64,000 nucleotides of DNA from Aphanomyces cochlioides (GCA_019828595.1 JAHQRK010000021.1:1178001-1242000), one strand, 5' to 3'. Shown: positions 42,947 to 52,958, counted from the first letter of the stretch. Notes: generated by a model not told the origin, from the sequence alone. Numbers and translations: made by a program.

Positions 42947-43426
42947 ATGAAAGGAACAGGAGGTTATAAAGTAGTTCACGTATCATCATCTCTTTCAAAG
43001 AAAAAACTTTCTAAAGCATCCAAAGGTGGTACAGTTGTATTTAGCGCTGATGATTTAAAAGGAAGTAAGCCAATGCTTGTGCATCCAGCTAATTATAGCA
43101 AAATAGTTCAAGCTCAAAAAGCTAATAAAGGAGCTCGTTTGGATTTTACTGAAGGGGAAATTCATCACGATTTAAGCCATCACCAAGGCGGAAGCATTTG
43201 GGATAGTTTGAGATCAGGTTTGAGTACGGCTTGGAATAGTGTAATTAAACCTGTACTAAGTGGAGTTGGAGATGCAATCGCATATAGTAATCCAGAATTG
43301 GCCCCTATTAGGGAAGGCATTCGTAAACTTAGCGGCGTAGGTTTTCAAAAGGGCTCTCAAGCGGCTAAAGATCGTATGGCCCTTGTTCGTGCGAAGAAAC
43401 GTGGTGGTAGTTTTCGACTAGTATAA
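42947..43426 (+). CDS. pVI-like minor virion protein (PX-type), 159 aa
   Basis: A small basic protein with an amphipathic stretch at residues 81-106 (GSIWDSLRSGLSTAWNSVI) and glycine sites fitting adenain-type processing: MKGTG at 1-5 and LSGVG at 104-108 and 128-132. The C terminus is basic (RAKKRGGSFRLV). The size, the amphipathic helix and the processing sites recall the PX proteins of Polintons and adenovirus pVI. Inferred role: internal capsid protein matured by the protease at 49516. Assigned from pattern, not alignment. Confidence 0.6.
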   Translation: MKGTGGYKVVHVSSSLSKKKLSKASKGGTVVFSADDLKGSKPMLVHPANYSKIVQAQKANKGARLDFTEGEIHHDLSHHQGGSIWDSLRSGLSTAWNSVIKPVLSGVGDAIAYSNPELAPIREGIRKLSGVGFQKGSQAAKDRMALVRAKKRGGSFRLV

Positions 43427-43528
43427 ATATACCATTTTACGTTTGACCATGAGCTTTGAACACCAAAACATCAAGCTTTTGTAAAAAATCGGTAGTAAAA
43501 AAAATACCTCTATATAGAGTATAAGCTT

Positions 43529-43735
43529 GTGCTTTCAACAATGCTTATCGATTTAACATTAATAAAGAAGACTCAAGAAATGATTGATGCTCAAGTTAAA
43601 CGAAATCTGAATCCATACAAAAGAAACCGATACATTTGTGATTGCGGTGAATCAGTAAACGTGAGATATCGTTTTAGTCATCAAAGATCATATGCACATA
43701 AAAAAGCAATTATAGAGATCGAAAGAAATAATTAG
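43529..43735 (+). CDS. Small C2H2-finger-like Polinton protein, 68 aa
   Basis: The C-terminal half is YICDCGESVNVRYRFSHQRS with a following His, a C-x-C...H-x5-H pattern resembling a single zinc finger, on a basic background. It is convergent with the penton gene, with 11 bp between the stops. Unknown role; such small fingers are common in large DNA viruses. Confidence 0.5.
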   Translation: MLSTMLIDLTLIKKTQEMIDAQVKRNLNPYKRNRYICDCGESVNVRYRFSHQRSYAHKKAIIEIERNN

Positions 43736-43746
43736 AGAATAGTAAG

Positions 43747-44604
43747 CTAATTTTTTTTCGGTCTAATAATCAACTGAATCAAAATTTGACTATCTTCAAA
43801 CTTGACAATATTATAATTCTGATCGCAAATTATCACTTCTATGTATGGTCTTGAGCCATCAGAAATTTCTACCCAAGAATACTCAGGATATCTTACATCT
43901 ATTAAATCCCCAATAGTGGTGTTTTGTGATGTAAAAGTCGTTAAAACATCAGGAACAGAAGTGTATGGATTATTAACTAAATTACAACGAACTAAAAAGC
44001 TTGAAACAGGGTTTACTTGTGGAGTAAAACTACTTAAAAACGATTGAGCAGTCGTTTGACGAGAGGGAGGAAATGTTGCAACTTGATAGCCAACTATTAA
44101 ATTAAATCCACTTGGAATGATAATTTGCGGAGCATAGCCACCTGTTGGTACGCCTGTTGAATATAACCCACTGGCTGGTAGCGACCAGCCTGTTGGTAAA
44201 CTTAAAGGAGTAGGTAATAAATCAATTTGGCAACCATAATATGTAGAATTTTCTGAAATATTAAAATATATCACATTGTTTCCATTAGAATCAATCAGAT
44301 ATGCACCAGCCGCGATAAGTTTAGAAGCTACATAATTTTGAATATCAGCATAACTGTAATAACCATTAGGTAAAGTGATAGATATGGTCGATGTAGTAGC
44401 GCCATATGGTACAATAATTTGAAATGTATTATTTCCGTACAAGGTTGAATTAATATTGAATTGAGAATTATACAATTGAATCCCAGCAACAGCAATTTCC
44501 ATATTGCTAAAATTGACTGCACTATTCCCAAATGTATATCTTAGCGTATTATTATAGCCATTATTCACAATATGAGTTGAATTAAGAACAATAAGTGAGC
44601 TCAT
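43747..44604 (-). CDS. mCP: Minor capsid protein (penton, single jelly-roll)
   Basis: 285 residues with an all-beta look rich in Asn, Ser and Thr, starting MSSLIVLNSTHIVNNGYNNTLRYTFG. This N terminus, followed by FSNMEIAVAGIQLYNSQFNI and the C-terminal YIEVIICDQNYNIVKFEDSQILIQLIIRPKK, is typical of Polinton penton proteins. It would occupy the icosahedral vertices, where the fibre encoded at 45436 could attach. It is in the same orientation as the ATPase and the major capsid gene, as in other Polintons. No frame break. Confidence 0.85.
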   Translation of the reverse strand: MSSLIVLNSTHIVNNGYNNTLRYTFGNSAVNFSNMEIAVAGIQLYNSQFNINSTLYGNNTFQIIVPYGATTSTISITLPNGYYSYADIQNYVASKLIAAGAYLIDSNGNNVIYFNISENSTYYGCQIDLLPTPLSLPTGWSLPASGLYSTGVPTGGYAPQIIIPSGFNLIVGYQVATFPPSRQTTAQSFLSSFTPQVNPVSSFLVRCNLVNNPYTSVPDVLTTFTSQNTTIGDLIDVRYPEYSWVEISDGSRPYIEVIICDQNYNIVKFEDSQILIQLIIRPKKN

Positions 44605-44683
44605 TTTTTCTTATGTTATTTTATATCATTTATTTATTATTTGATTGAAATAATTGTCTCTCTAATTGCTGAAAGCAAGCTTA

Positions 44684-45367
44684 TCAAAGTGTATTCAAAT
44701 CAATTTTTTTCCCAAAATTATACCTCAATTCTTGATTAACAGAATCAACAAACAGAGCTTGGCCTTTGCTTGCAGTAGCTTTATTGTATGCCTTGATCAT
44801 TTTGTCTTCATTAACTTCAGGAATGTTAAAATCCTTACAAACCATTTGAAGATCTCTTTTGCTATTTGCTTTTAAAATAAATACATATTCGCTATTCAAT
44901 CTAATGGTTTTATATGTGTCAAAATATGAATGAGCTAAAAATATAGTGCTTAACAATTTATGTCTTCCACGGGTGAAATAATGCGTAAATATATTTTTTT
45001 GAAGCATTTTGTCATTTGAATAATCATCGATGATAACTAATTGTAATGAGCCATTATTTGGAATATCGTCAACAGAAGGAGGTGGTTCATTTGGGTCATA
45101 AATCGTAATGAAGTCTTTTAATTTATCTTTTAAGTAATTATACAGACTTTGCTCAGGATTGCGAGCAATAATATGCAAATGGCTGTAAATATGAGGAGAG
45201 TGCTTGAGAATATGGAAAATTAGATTCGTCTTACCAGAATAGCTGGGTCCCAGCACGATAGCTCTGAAAAGGTTCTGAATTTTAAGATCTTTGTTTATAC
45301 CATGAGACTTACTTTTATAAGCCTTAGGTAATTTTCCTCCCCAGTCCTCTATTTCATTGGAACTCAT
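44684..45367 (-). CDS. ATP: FtsK/HerA-type genome-packaging ATPase (A32-like)
   Basis: 227 residues. Walker A is GPSYSGKT near residue 41 and Walker B is LVIIDD near 110, followed by sensor-like FLAHSYFD near 147. This matches the packaging ATPases of Polintons, virophages and NCLDVs. It would drive DNA into preformed capsids. It is divergent from the fibre gene across a 68-bp AT-rich spacer with TATATA motifs. Intact and of the usual length. Confidence 0.93.
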   Translation of the reverse strand: MSSNEIEDWGGKLPKAYKSKSHGINKDLKIQNLFRAIVLGPSYSGKTNLIFHILKHSPHIYSHLHIIARNPEQSLYNYLKDKLKDFITIYDPNEPPPSVDDIPNNGSLQLVIIDDYSNDKMLQKNIFTHYFTRGRHKLLSTIFLAHSYFDTYKTIRLNSEYVFILKANSKRDLQMVCKDFNIPEVNEDKMIKAYNKATASKGQALFVDSVNQELRYNFGKKIDLNTL

Positions 45368-45435
45368 TTATTAGAAAGCTAATATTATATATATTTTAGA
45401 ATATATACTTATTTGTCTTCAACTCTATTAAAAAT
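45368..45435. promoter_or_regulatory. Divergent promoter between ATPase and fibre genes
   Basis: The 68-bp spacer contains ATTATATATATTTTAGAATATATA, a bidirectional TATA-like core. Similar TATATA stretches precede the integrase (40190) and the 443-aa gene (41300). Confidence 0.45.
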
Positions 45436-47629
45436 ATGAGTGGAATCATAGCTAATACACCTACTATAAATAGTTCAACATACAATCCGTCAAATTACAC
45501 AAGTGATGTTTATTTGAGAAAAAGTGATCCTAGAGTCTCATATATCAGTAATCTAACTGCTGGGCAAGCAAGTGCTAAAAAGGCATTAATTTTAGATTCA
45601 GGGCTTTCAATAAGTGGAATCAACTCGATTGGTATGACTGGTATTTACACAAACACAAGCACTACCGATGCATCAAGCACTATTACAGGCTCGATGATTA
45701 CTGCAGGTGGATTGGCGGTGTCCAAGAAAATTTATGCCGGTAGCGATATCAATATCATTAATGGAACCGCGCAAATCAATCTAAATAGTTCGTCAAATAC
45801 TGCGGGAAGATCGACGTGCGCATTTATTAATGACCAAGGTACGTTCGAGATTGGTAGCCGTGGATCGACGAATTCACAGCTTCCTGGTCAGCTCTACATT
45901 TGGAATGGATCATTTCTGATGAGTATGACCACTGCAGGCAATACAGGTTTTCTAAGCACTTCGGATGCTACATCTTCGAGTGCAGGCGGCTCAATGACTA
46001 TATATGGTGGGTGCGCTATTGCTAAGAAACTGTATGTAGGTAGTAATGCATCAGTAAGCGGATCTATACTTCAAGGAACGAGCACAGATACATCAAGAGC
46101 AATATCTTGCTTAAACAATAATCTTGCTATTGCTGGCACTTCTTATATTACGCTTGGTCAATCAACCAACAATAATAATCAAGCTGAACTTTCCTTTTAT
46201 TATGCTGGCAGCGGATCAACCAATAATAGATTTCAAATTGGATTTTACGGAGGTAGCAGATTACTCGAAGTAGCAGCTTCTGGTATAATCAATATCAATT
46301 CTAATATTGCTTCAACAACGCAGTCGAATGGTAGTTTGGTAATCGCTGGAGGAATGGGCGTATCAGGAGCTATCAATACTGGTGGAGCTATCAATTCTGG
46401 CGCATCGATCTCAGCAACTACGGCTACGATTGGTTCTACTTCGAATACTGGCGGGACCCTTTCGATTACAAGCGTTGGATACCACTTGGCAATGTATTAT
46501 AGTGCAACCGTTAATTCGACTATCAATACAAGTTCTGGAGGCGATATTGTGCTATCGAGTACGAATGGAGGAACAAGCACATATTATACGTTTGCTAATA
46601 ATGGGCAGATTCAACTATCTGGTATTCAGCGCGCAATAGTCATAAAATGGATCTCGGAACTAATACATCGAAAGACAATATCATTTGTCTTGCTCAGACC
46701 AATAACACAAGCCCATCCTACATGCTCGGCGTATCGAGCTTATCACTCAATTATACGTCTGGTGGCTTGCATACTTGGTTTTACAACAACTCAACTACGC
46801 CGGCTATCACTGGTACTCAGCAGATGCAGCTGAGTACTGGTGGTAATCTCAATATTGCTAATGGTGGAGTTCATTGCTATGGTCTCAATGCGGGTGATCT
46901 TAGCACCACAGGTCCAGGTATGCATATGCATTATTCGACTGGTTCGAGTGTTGGCATTCTACAATGCTTCGATTATTCATCGTCTCAATACAAAGATATC
47001 AACATTCAATCCTCACTCTTCTATAAGTCATCTAACGGTTTTTGGGGCGTGGGCACAAACAATCCTGGATGTCCTCTGGAAATCCTTGGTACTGGCTCAC
47101 AATCAACTGGATCGGGCTTTACTTTCATTACGAGTAGTTCAGTTGGTCAGGCGACTGGATTTAGTAATAGAAACTTCTCTCTTAAGACGAGTGGTGGGAT
47201 TATGGTTGCTTCTGGTGAAATTGATTGTCTTTCAGATCTGAGAACAAAATCAGATGTAATCGATCTATCTCAAGATCAATCCGAGCGATTTGTCCGTAAT
47301 ATCACTCCTATCCTGATAAACGCCATTATGGCTATGGTGCACAAGAACTCGTGAAACATGGTTTGAGTGTGTTAGTTGGCGCTACTGATTCGGATGAACC
47401 ATTGCCCGAGGAAATTATTGAGTGTGTTAATGGTGATGTTATTCAGATTGGATCTGACAGCCGCCTTGTTGTCGATGTGATTAGTATTGTACCATTGCTG
47501 CATTCTGCTCTTAAACGTGCGCTTAAGAAAATTGATAATCTTACTCAAGTTGTTGGAAAGCAGCAGATGCAGATGGAACAACTGACAACTAAACCTGTTC
47601 GACGCACAAAAAGCAGCGCTTTGCTGTAA
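45436..47629 (+). CDS. Trimeric-fibre-like protein with S74-type C-terminal chaperone domain (two frameshifts)
   Basis: Three successive frames (45436 to about 46640, 46647 to about 47310, then to 47629) make up one long protein of roughly 730 residues. The stem has Ser/Gly/Thr-rich beta-repeats with three recurring blocks: GSMITAGGLAVSKKIYAG (residues 85-102), GSMTIYGGCAIAKKLYVG (185-202) and GSLVIAGGMGVSGAINTGG (near 297). The distal part has WGVGTNNPGCPLEILG, a fibre motif, and the end carries SDLRTKSDV and KRHYGYGAQEL, hallmarks of the S74 intramolecular chaperone that trimerises and cleaves itself from phage and algal-virus fibres. Role: receptor-binding spike. The frame breaks near 46640 and 47310 need checking. 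Confidence 0.75.
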
Positions 47630-47702
47630 TAGAGCGAAGTCTCTCGACCCTTAGTAATAAAAAAAGCAATTCTAAGCTCGCTTAGTAGTTTTTTTGGTGT
47701 AT

Positions 47703-49460
47703 TTAAGTCCAATGATGAATTTCCCCAGTTAAACGGTCAACAGAAAGATCTCGTTCATACACAACTAAAATCAAGCAATTTGTTCCTTGGCAGCAAGCAT
47801 TGACACCGCTTACGATAACTGATTGTGGAACGTCTGGGTTAGTAATACGAGAACAGTCGGCGACCATAATACGCTGAATCGTTTGCCACTTTTGAAAATC
47901 AATCAAACCATTTGAAATTTCGTGGGTAAGACCACCATTAATTGCTCCAAGTTTCTTAAATTCGTCATTCCAAGCTTCAAAGTCGTAATCCAATGTTTTA
48001 CTAAATACGTTGTCATTTCCAACTTGAACTTGAAAGCTACGAATTGAACTACCTGCTTGACAAGTCCAAGGCGCACTATCAAATGGGCTTTGGAATTGTT
48101 CTACACCATTAGCCGACGAATTTGCAAAATGTCCGCTGCTTGTTTCGCTGTATGGTACCAAACAAACATATTTGATATTTTTCCAAGAACCAGATAATTG
48201 AAGATTGAATGTAGCATTTTGTTGAGCTGAAGAAAGAGCACCAGTGCCGGCTTTTCCTCGGAAATATTGAGCATAACAATCAAGATATTTCACGTTCTTT
48301 ACAGGCTGACTTACAATCGGTAACGGATTAGCAATATCATAGAATGGAATATTTAATCTGGCTGTTGTAAATGGAAGGTATTGCCCAGCTTGGGCTAGCG
48401 TTGTAATGTTATTCTGAAGGGGACCAAATGCTAAACGAACAGTCGTCGAAGCTGTATTACATCCAGCAAGAGCGTTTGCAGAATCAGCAGAGGCCAACAT
48501 AACTGGAACGGTATTGCCGCTTGTCATAGTTGTAGAAGCTAACGTTAGCCCAGTAGTAGTAACTGCAATATCGCAATAACCACTATTTACTTTAAGTCGT
48601 AATTTCAATTGAGGATTTCCGATAAGATCCAATTCTTTAAAAATTGGATGAAGATCAACAAGACGAATTTTTAACATATGATGCCAAACACCAAGAACCG
48701 AGCCCGCCACTGGTGCAGTATTTACGACAAAAGCTCCTTTGCCGTTTTGAGCTGCAATGGTTGATGCTACAGAAGATCGTTGTGTAATCCAATTGTAGGC
48801 ATTTACTCCACCCGTATAGTTTCCCGATGAGTCAATGTTTCCAGTAAGTTGTGGATTGCTGTAAATACGAGAAATAAATCCATTATTTTCTTTCAACGAT
48901 GCCTCAGTTGGTACAGTTCCCAAAGTAGCGGTGCAATTTGAGAAATTGTTTGTAAAACCATCGCCTGATAACGAAGTCGTTGCTGAAGAAAAAGACATAG
49001 ATTGCCAATCATCCGCGCTCATAAAAGCGTCAGCACCGTGTTTATTAAGGTCAGAAATGCTCCATTCAGTCATTGCTCGAATGTTATTCCAGTAGAGTTT
49101 GAAATCCGATTCAGTAATGATAGTTTGTCCATTAAGTTCTACTGTCATTGAATCAATGATATTAAATACTCCAGCTTTTAAAGCAGTACAATAACGATTG
49201 ATAGCACCGAATGTACCAGCGCCAGTATTTTTCATAGAGACAATATATGGTAGCGTAAGATAAGCATCTTTTAAAGAAGCAAAGCCTTTAGCGCCTTGAA
49301 GACTTGTTGCAGCATCAATTGAAATAATACCAGATTGATAGCTACCTTGATTTACATCGGGGACTTGAACCATTCGTTTTCCTTTAGAAACGCTAATAGA
49401 TGGTTCACCCTTTAAAGAGCTTTCATATAAAAATTGATCGGCTAATTGATACTCACTCAT
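47703..49460 (-). CDS. MCP: Major capsid protein (double jelly-roll)
   Basis: 585 residues, intact. The N terminus MSEYQLADQFLYESSLKGEP and the segments FNIIDSMTVELNGQTIITESDF, KIRLVDLHPIFKELDLIGNPQL and KNVKYLDCYAQYFRG fit the double jelly-roll capsid proteins of Polintons and Polinton-like viruses, including the length. It forms the hexon-like trimers of the icosahedral shell. It is divergent from the protease across 55 bp. An intact capsid gene supports the view that the element can, or recently could, form virions. Confidence 0.9.
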   Translation of the reverse strand: MSEYQLADQFLYESSLKGEPSISVSKGKRMVQVPDVNQGSYQSGIISIDAATSLQGAKGFASLKDAYLTLPYIVSMKNTGAGTFGAINRYCTALKAGVFNIIDSMTVELNGQTIITESDFKLYWNNIRAMTEWSISDLNKHGADAFMSADDWQSMSFSSATTSLSGDGFTNNFSNCTATLGTVPTEASLKENNGFISRIYSNPQLTGNIDSSGNYTGGVNAYNWITQRSSVASTIAAQNGKGAFVVNTAPVAGSVLGVWHHMLKIRLVDLHPIFKELDLIGNPQLKLRLKVNSGYCDIAVTTTGLTLASTTMTSGNTVPVMLASADSANALAGCNTASTTVRLAFGPLQNNITTLAQAGQYLPFTTARLNIPFYDIANPLPIVSQPVKNVKYLDCYAQYFRGKAGTGALSSAQQNATFNLQLSGSWKNIKYVCLVPYSETSSGHFANSSANGVEQFQSPFDSAPWTCQAGSSIRSFQVQVGNDNVFSKTLDYDFEAWNDEFKKLGAINGGLTHEISNGLIDFQKWQTIQRIMVADCSRITNPDVPQSVIVSGVNACCQGTNCLILVVYERDLSVDRLTGEIHHWT

Positions 49461-49515
49461 TATATTTTATTAATTATATACAGCCACAGATAAGATTATT
49501 TTTTAAATTATTTAA
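49461..49515. promoter_or_regulatory. Divergent promoter between capsid and protease genes
   Basis: A 55-bp AT-only-like spacer with TATATT and TTAATTATATA motifs between two start codons. Confidence 0.4.
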
Positions 49516-49893
49516 ATGGACCTAATAAAAGGAATTACAAGCGATCATCAGTTAATTAAATTATCTAATTTATTGGGTGTTGAAATAACAAATATTTACA
49601 CTTTTGAAGAAATAAAAAAACAATTGCCCAAAAACGGAAATTATATTATTTTGTTAGAAAATGGTGGTGGAATTGGACATTGGACTGCGATTTATAAAAA
49701 TGAATATTTTGATTCTATGGGCGAGCCACCGCCTTTGGTTTTAGGAATAAAAAAATATAACAAAAAACAATATCAATCAACGTATGCTGAATATTGCGGT
49801 ATATGGTGTATGCTTTGGTTATATGCAAAACAGAATAATCTTATGGATTTATTTGATGGATTCCACAATCTAAACAATTCCGATTTCGAATAA
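49516..49893 (+). CDS. PRO: Adenain-type cysteine protease (Ulp1-like fold)
   Basis: 125 residues. The catalytic His is in GGGIGHWTAIYK (near 55), an acidic residue in EYFDSMGE (near 65), and Gln/Cys in STYAEYCGIWCMLWLY (Cys near 95). This is the arrangement of adenovirus and Polinton maturation proteases; the length is short but usual for Polintons. It would process virion precursors; candidate (M/I/L)xGx-G sites are present in the 443-aa and pVI-like proteins. No frame break. Confidence 0.88.
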   Translation: MDLIKGITSDHQLIKLSNLLGVEITNIYTFEEIKKQLPKNGNYIILLENGGGIGHWTAIYKNEYFDSMGEPPPLVLGIKKYNKKQYQSTYAEYCGIWCMLWLYAKQNNLMDLFDGFHNLNNSDFE

Positions 49894-49894
49894 T

Positions 49895-50203
49895 TTATTT
49901 TAATGCTTCAAGCTCAGATATTAATTTTGGGCAATTTTCTATCACATATTGATTATTTTTTAACCAATCAATATAAATTGGATCAATTTCTTTAATTTTG
50001 TTCAGAGTTAGATTTCTATGTTTACCCCATCGCATTTTGTATGATAGATCAGCATCTTTTAATTTTTCGGTTAAATATGTTTTAATTTCTGGTTTGTTTG
50101 ACAATAACATTTCCTGATTTATTAACCATTTACAGTAATTTTGATCAATCTCAAAAACTTCTTGAATAGTCTTAGCTTTGTATTTTCCGAAATTTAATTC
50201 CAT
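49895..50203 (-). CDS. Protein with two ExoX-C-like modules, 102 aa
   Basis: Two tandem copies of the small module seen at the C terminus of exodeoxyribonuclease X-type proteins: FGKYKAKTIQEVFEIDQNYC with KWLIN (residues 5-30) and WGKHRNLTLNKIKEIDPIYI with DWLKNN (59-84). No nuclease catalytic domain is attached. It is convergent with the protease, its stop one base beyond the protease stop. Possible DNA- or protein-binding adaptor in replication; inference only. Confidence 0.65.
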   Translation of the reverse strand: MELNFGKYKAKTIQEVFEIDQNYCKWLINQEMLLSNKPEIKTYLTEKLKDADLSYKMRWGKHRNLTLNKIKEIDPIYIDWLKNNQYVIENCPKLISELEALK

Positions 50204-50543
50204 TATTTTTAATATATTCTATAGGTGATAGGTATTTTTAAAATTAATTAAATATTGAATTTTTGAATTGGTCAAGTTTGGATGTTCAATTTTTGTGAGT
50301 AAATGTTGGACTGTCTGTTATGTTCATCAGGTTTTTGTCGGGAAAACGGCATATTTTTCCAATAATAAATCAAGTCAGTTCCGATTAACCAAATATATAA
50401 TGACTGACATTGAGTTATTTTCAATCAAATGGACATATAAAAACACGTCTTTTATTGACATTGAGTTAAATTCAAACAAATGATGGACAAAAAATATGGT
50501 TATTTCATTGACTATGAGTTAAACTGAAACAGATGTAAACATA
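50204..50543. other. Polinton spacer, no confident gene
   Basis: AT-rich. ATTGAGTTA(A/T)(A/T)TTCAA(A/T)CAAATG-like segments recur near 50409, 50460 and 50510; the frame at 50268-50483 translates these and is not convincing. Confidence 0.4.
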
Positions 50544-50753
50544 CTAATATCCAAACTCGCTTTTAAATATTTTATTACAGTTAATTATTTCTGCTTTACT
50601 CATTCTTTTAAAATACGTAGTAGCCCAATCGTTACACAATTTATAGATTTTATTAAATCCATAGAATCCTTCATAATCTTTATCTCCGTATGGACTTGTA
50701 ATTACAATATAAGCATCATCGTTTGTTTTATAAATCTCTACGTGGTCAAACAT
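50544..50753 (-). CDS. Small unknown Polinton protein, 69 aa
   Basis: MFDHVEIYKTNDDAYIVITS...FYGFNKIYKLCNDWATTYFKRMSKAEIINC: mixed alpha/beta, no recognisable domain. AT-rich codon use like the core genes and a clean start suggest a real gene. Confidence 0.45.
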   Translation of the reverse strand: MFDHVEIYKTNDDAYIVITSPYGDKDYEGFYGFNKIYKLCNDWATTYFKRMSKAEIINCNKIFKSEFGY

Positions 50754-51224
50754 TTCACGGTTTTCGTAATTATTACATAAATATGTTCTATATCTTGCTT
50801 TAAATTTTACAATAATTAAAATAGGTGCAATTGTTATTGTCCCGTTTTGAATAAATATAAAATAATTATAAAATTGTGTGATGTTTTATAATGGAAGTTG
50901 GAAATCAAATTTTAATATATTTGTACCAAATGCTGATCAACATAGTTGAGATATTGGAGTGCGGTAACTTCGCCCGTCCAAAATGGGGGACACGTTTCTC
51001 ATTTTTTTTCGAAAACAAATAACTTAAAATGAACATATTGTGATATACATTGTATCATAGTCCAAAAACCTAAAGAAGAGTTAGTACTACTATGTAGTAG
51101 TACTTACTGTTAACACCCAAGGAAATCTAAATAATTGAAAAGAACATTTGTTGGAATACGAAGATCGCACACATTTTTTCATTATGAGATTTTGACAGCC
51201 ATTCGCTGATTTCGTTGCATATGA
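50754..51224. other. Region upstream of the cargo gene
   Basis: No gene seen. It includes a perfect inverted repeat at 51083-51104 (AGTACTACTA-TG-TAGTAGTACT). Base composition changes from Polinton-like AT-rich to host-like across this stretch. Confidence 0.45.
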
Positions 51225-52958
51225 TTGGTTGATAATATTCAACGAGATAAGCAATTATTGGGTAATATCGTCACTTTCAAAATGGACGGCAGCCCGAACT
51301 TAGCGCTAAGTCCCGTCCCAGCTCCTGCACCGCAGACGAACGTGGCCGACGAAGCGCAAAGTGTGCAGGACGTGACTATCGGCTTGCCAACTGCTTTCGA
51401 GTATCTCGCGGAAGAATACTATGTGAGAAAAGCGTACTCATCGTATTATGATCGTGTACTTGAACTTCTACAGACATACAAGTACATCTCAGTGACGGGA
51501 ACACCAGGTTTGAACTTGTATACGATTAAAGATGGATAACAGACGCGTGTGTTTTGTGTAGGTATTGGGAAGTCAATTTTTTACGATTACTTCTTTTCTC
51601 GATACCGAAACGAACACCCAGAGGCTATTATTGTTACTGCCTCATTCAACAAGGATCGAGGGTTGATGGAGTGTGTCGTGTTTGATCCAAATGGTAATAC
51701 TCAAGTATTTTTTGACATGGTCGAAGTTAGTCGTTTCGGATATCAACACCCCGAAGCCATTCATCTCTACGATGGACCACCATTTGTGCCCCCTGCTCGT
51801 TCGAAAATGGTAACTTTCACAAGTCCCAATTTTGGTTGGCTCGATTCGATGCGGAAGAACGCAGCTCATTGCGAGCTGTATATGCCTGTTTGGGAATTGA
51901 GCGAGTTGGGTGACGCCGTCAAAGTGTTGAATTTGGAGATATCAGACGAAGAACTGGCCGAGAGATATAAACAGTTTGGTGGTGTCCCGCGCTATTGTCT
52001 GGCAAAATCAGCCAGATACTATCGAAAGGGATTGATCGACATGCAACAAGCGATTGAGAAGATTAAAACGTTCGAGGATGTTCAAGCGTGCTTTGAAATG
52101 TCTGTGCCGTTAAATCTTGTAGTTCATCGACTGCTGCATTACATTCCTGAAGAGGATCCAACATTTGCAACACTCGAGTTTGGTTCGGATTGGATTGGAA
52201 TACGGGTTTACAACCAACTCGCCGTTAAACTTAGCCAAGAACGAGCAAAGTTGATGAAGTGGCTTGACGGTGCAGGAAAGGCGTCTACGTTTAATGGGTG
52301 GTTGTTTGAAAATCTCGTGCATGAAAAATTTCTTGAAGGTGATACATTCAAGTACGCACAACTTGACGAACCAAAGCAAGAGAAATCGCTGACGATCAAT
52401 AAGACCATGGGGCATTATGAGCGGTTTGCAACAAACTTTACTTTGGAAATGGTCTTTCAGAATGTGTATCAAATCCCGATATCTCAAACATTCAAGTCCA
52501 TTGACTCATTTATCCATTTGGATCAGACGTTGCTGTTGTTTCAAATTACAAAATCAATGAACCATCCAGTCGATTGTGCAGGATTAGTGGAATTGTTTGC
52601 AAAGTTGGAGCTTGTTGACAAGATCAAACAAAACCCACGCTTTGCTCAACTGATATTTGTTGTGCCTCAAGGAATGGGCGGCTCGTACAAGAATCAACAG
52701 TTGATCTCTCAAAATTTGCGTTTGGAAGATTTGATGGGAGCCGGCGTGAGATGTATTCCAAATATTGGGCCAGTCCTGCAAAAGAAGTTGCACGCCAAGA
52801 AAATTTTTACTTGTTCAGATTTGATGGCTCATGCTGAGGATCCGGAGGTGAAAAAAGAGTTTGCGCTTCTGACCAAGCACATCGATCGACTGAAGCAGGT
52901 GTGCGACTTGTCGTATTTGAATATGATTCCACAATATGTGCTTGAGATTGAAGTCTAA
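51225..52958 (+). CDS. Crinkler/RHS-type P-loop NTPase with C-terminal PD-(D/E)XK-like domain, 2 exons
   Basis: Exons 51225-51507 and 51562-52958 flank a 54-bp GT-AG intron that splits the Walker A loop between its two glycine turns. The joined length is 1,680 bp (559 residues), divisible by three. An alternative start is Met 51282. After the P-loop come TASFNKDRG, a Walker B-like HLYDGPP, a sensor FTSPN, YMPVWELSEL and FGGVPRYCL, the order seen in Crinkler/RHS (CR-type) NTPases. The C-terminal part has SFIHLD then LLFQITKS, a restriction-fold-like catalytic strand. Related proteins are nuclear effectors or genome-conflict factors. The gene is GC-richer than the Polinton around it and is the only one there with an evident intron, suggesting capture from the host. 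Whether it is toxic is unknown. Confidence 0.75.

Noticed and set aside
50268..50483. 71-codon frame in the Polinton
   Set aside because: Mostly translates a short repeated AT-rich segment; no coding look compared with neighbours.
51225..52958. Cargo gene brought in by a nested transposon
   Set aside because: I found no terminal repeats, target duplications or transposase around it inside the Polinton; direct capture remains the simpler reading.
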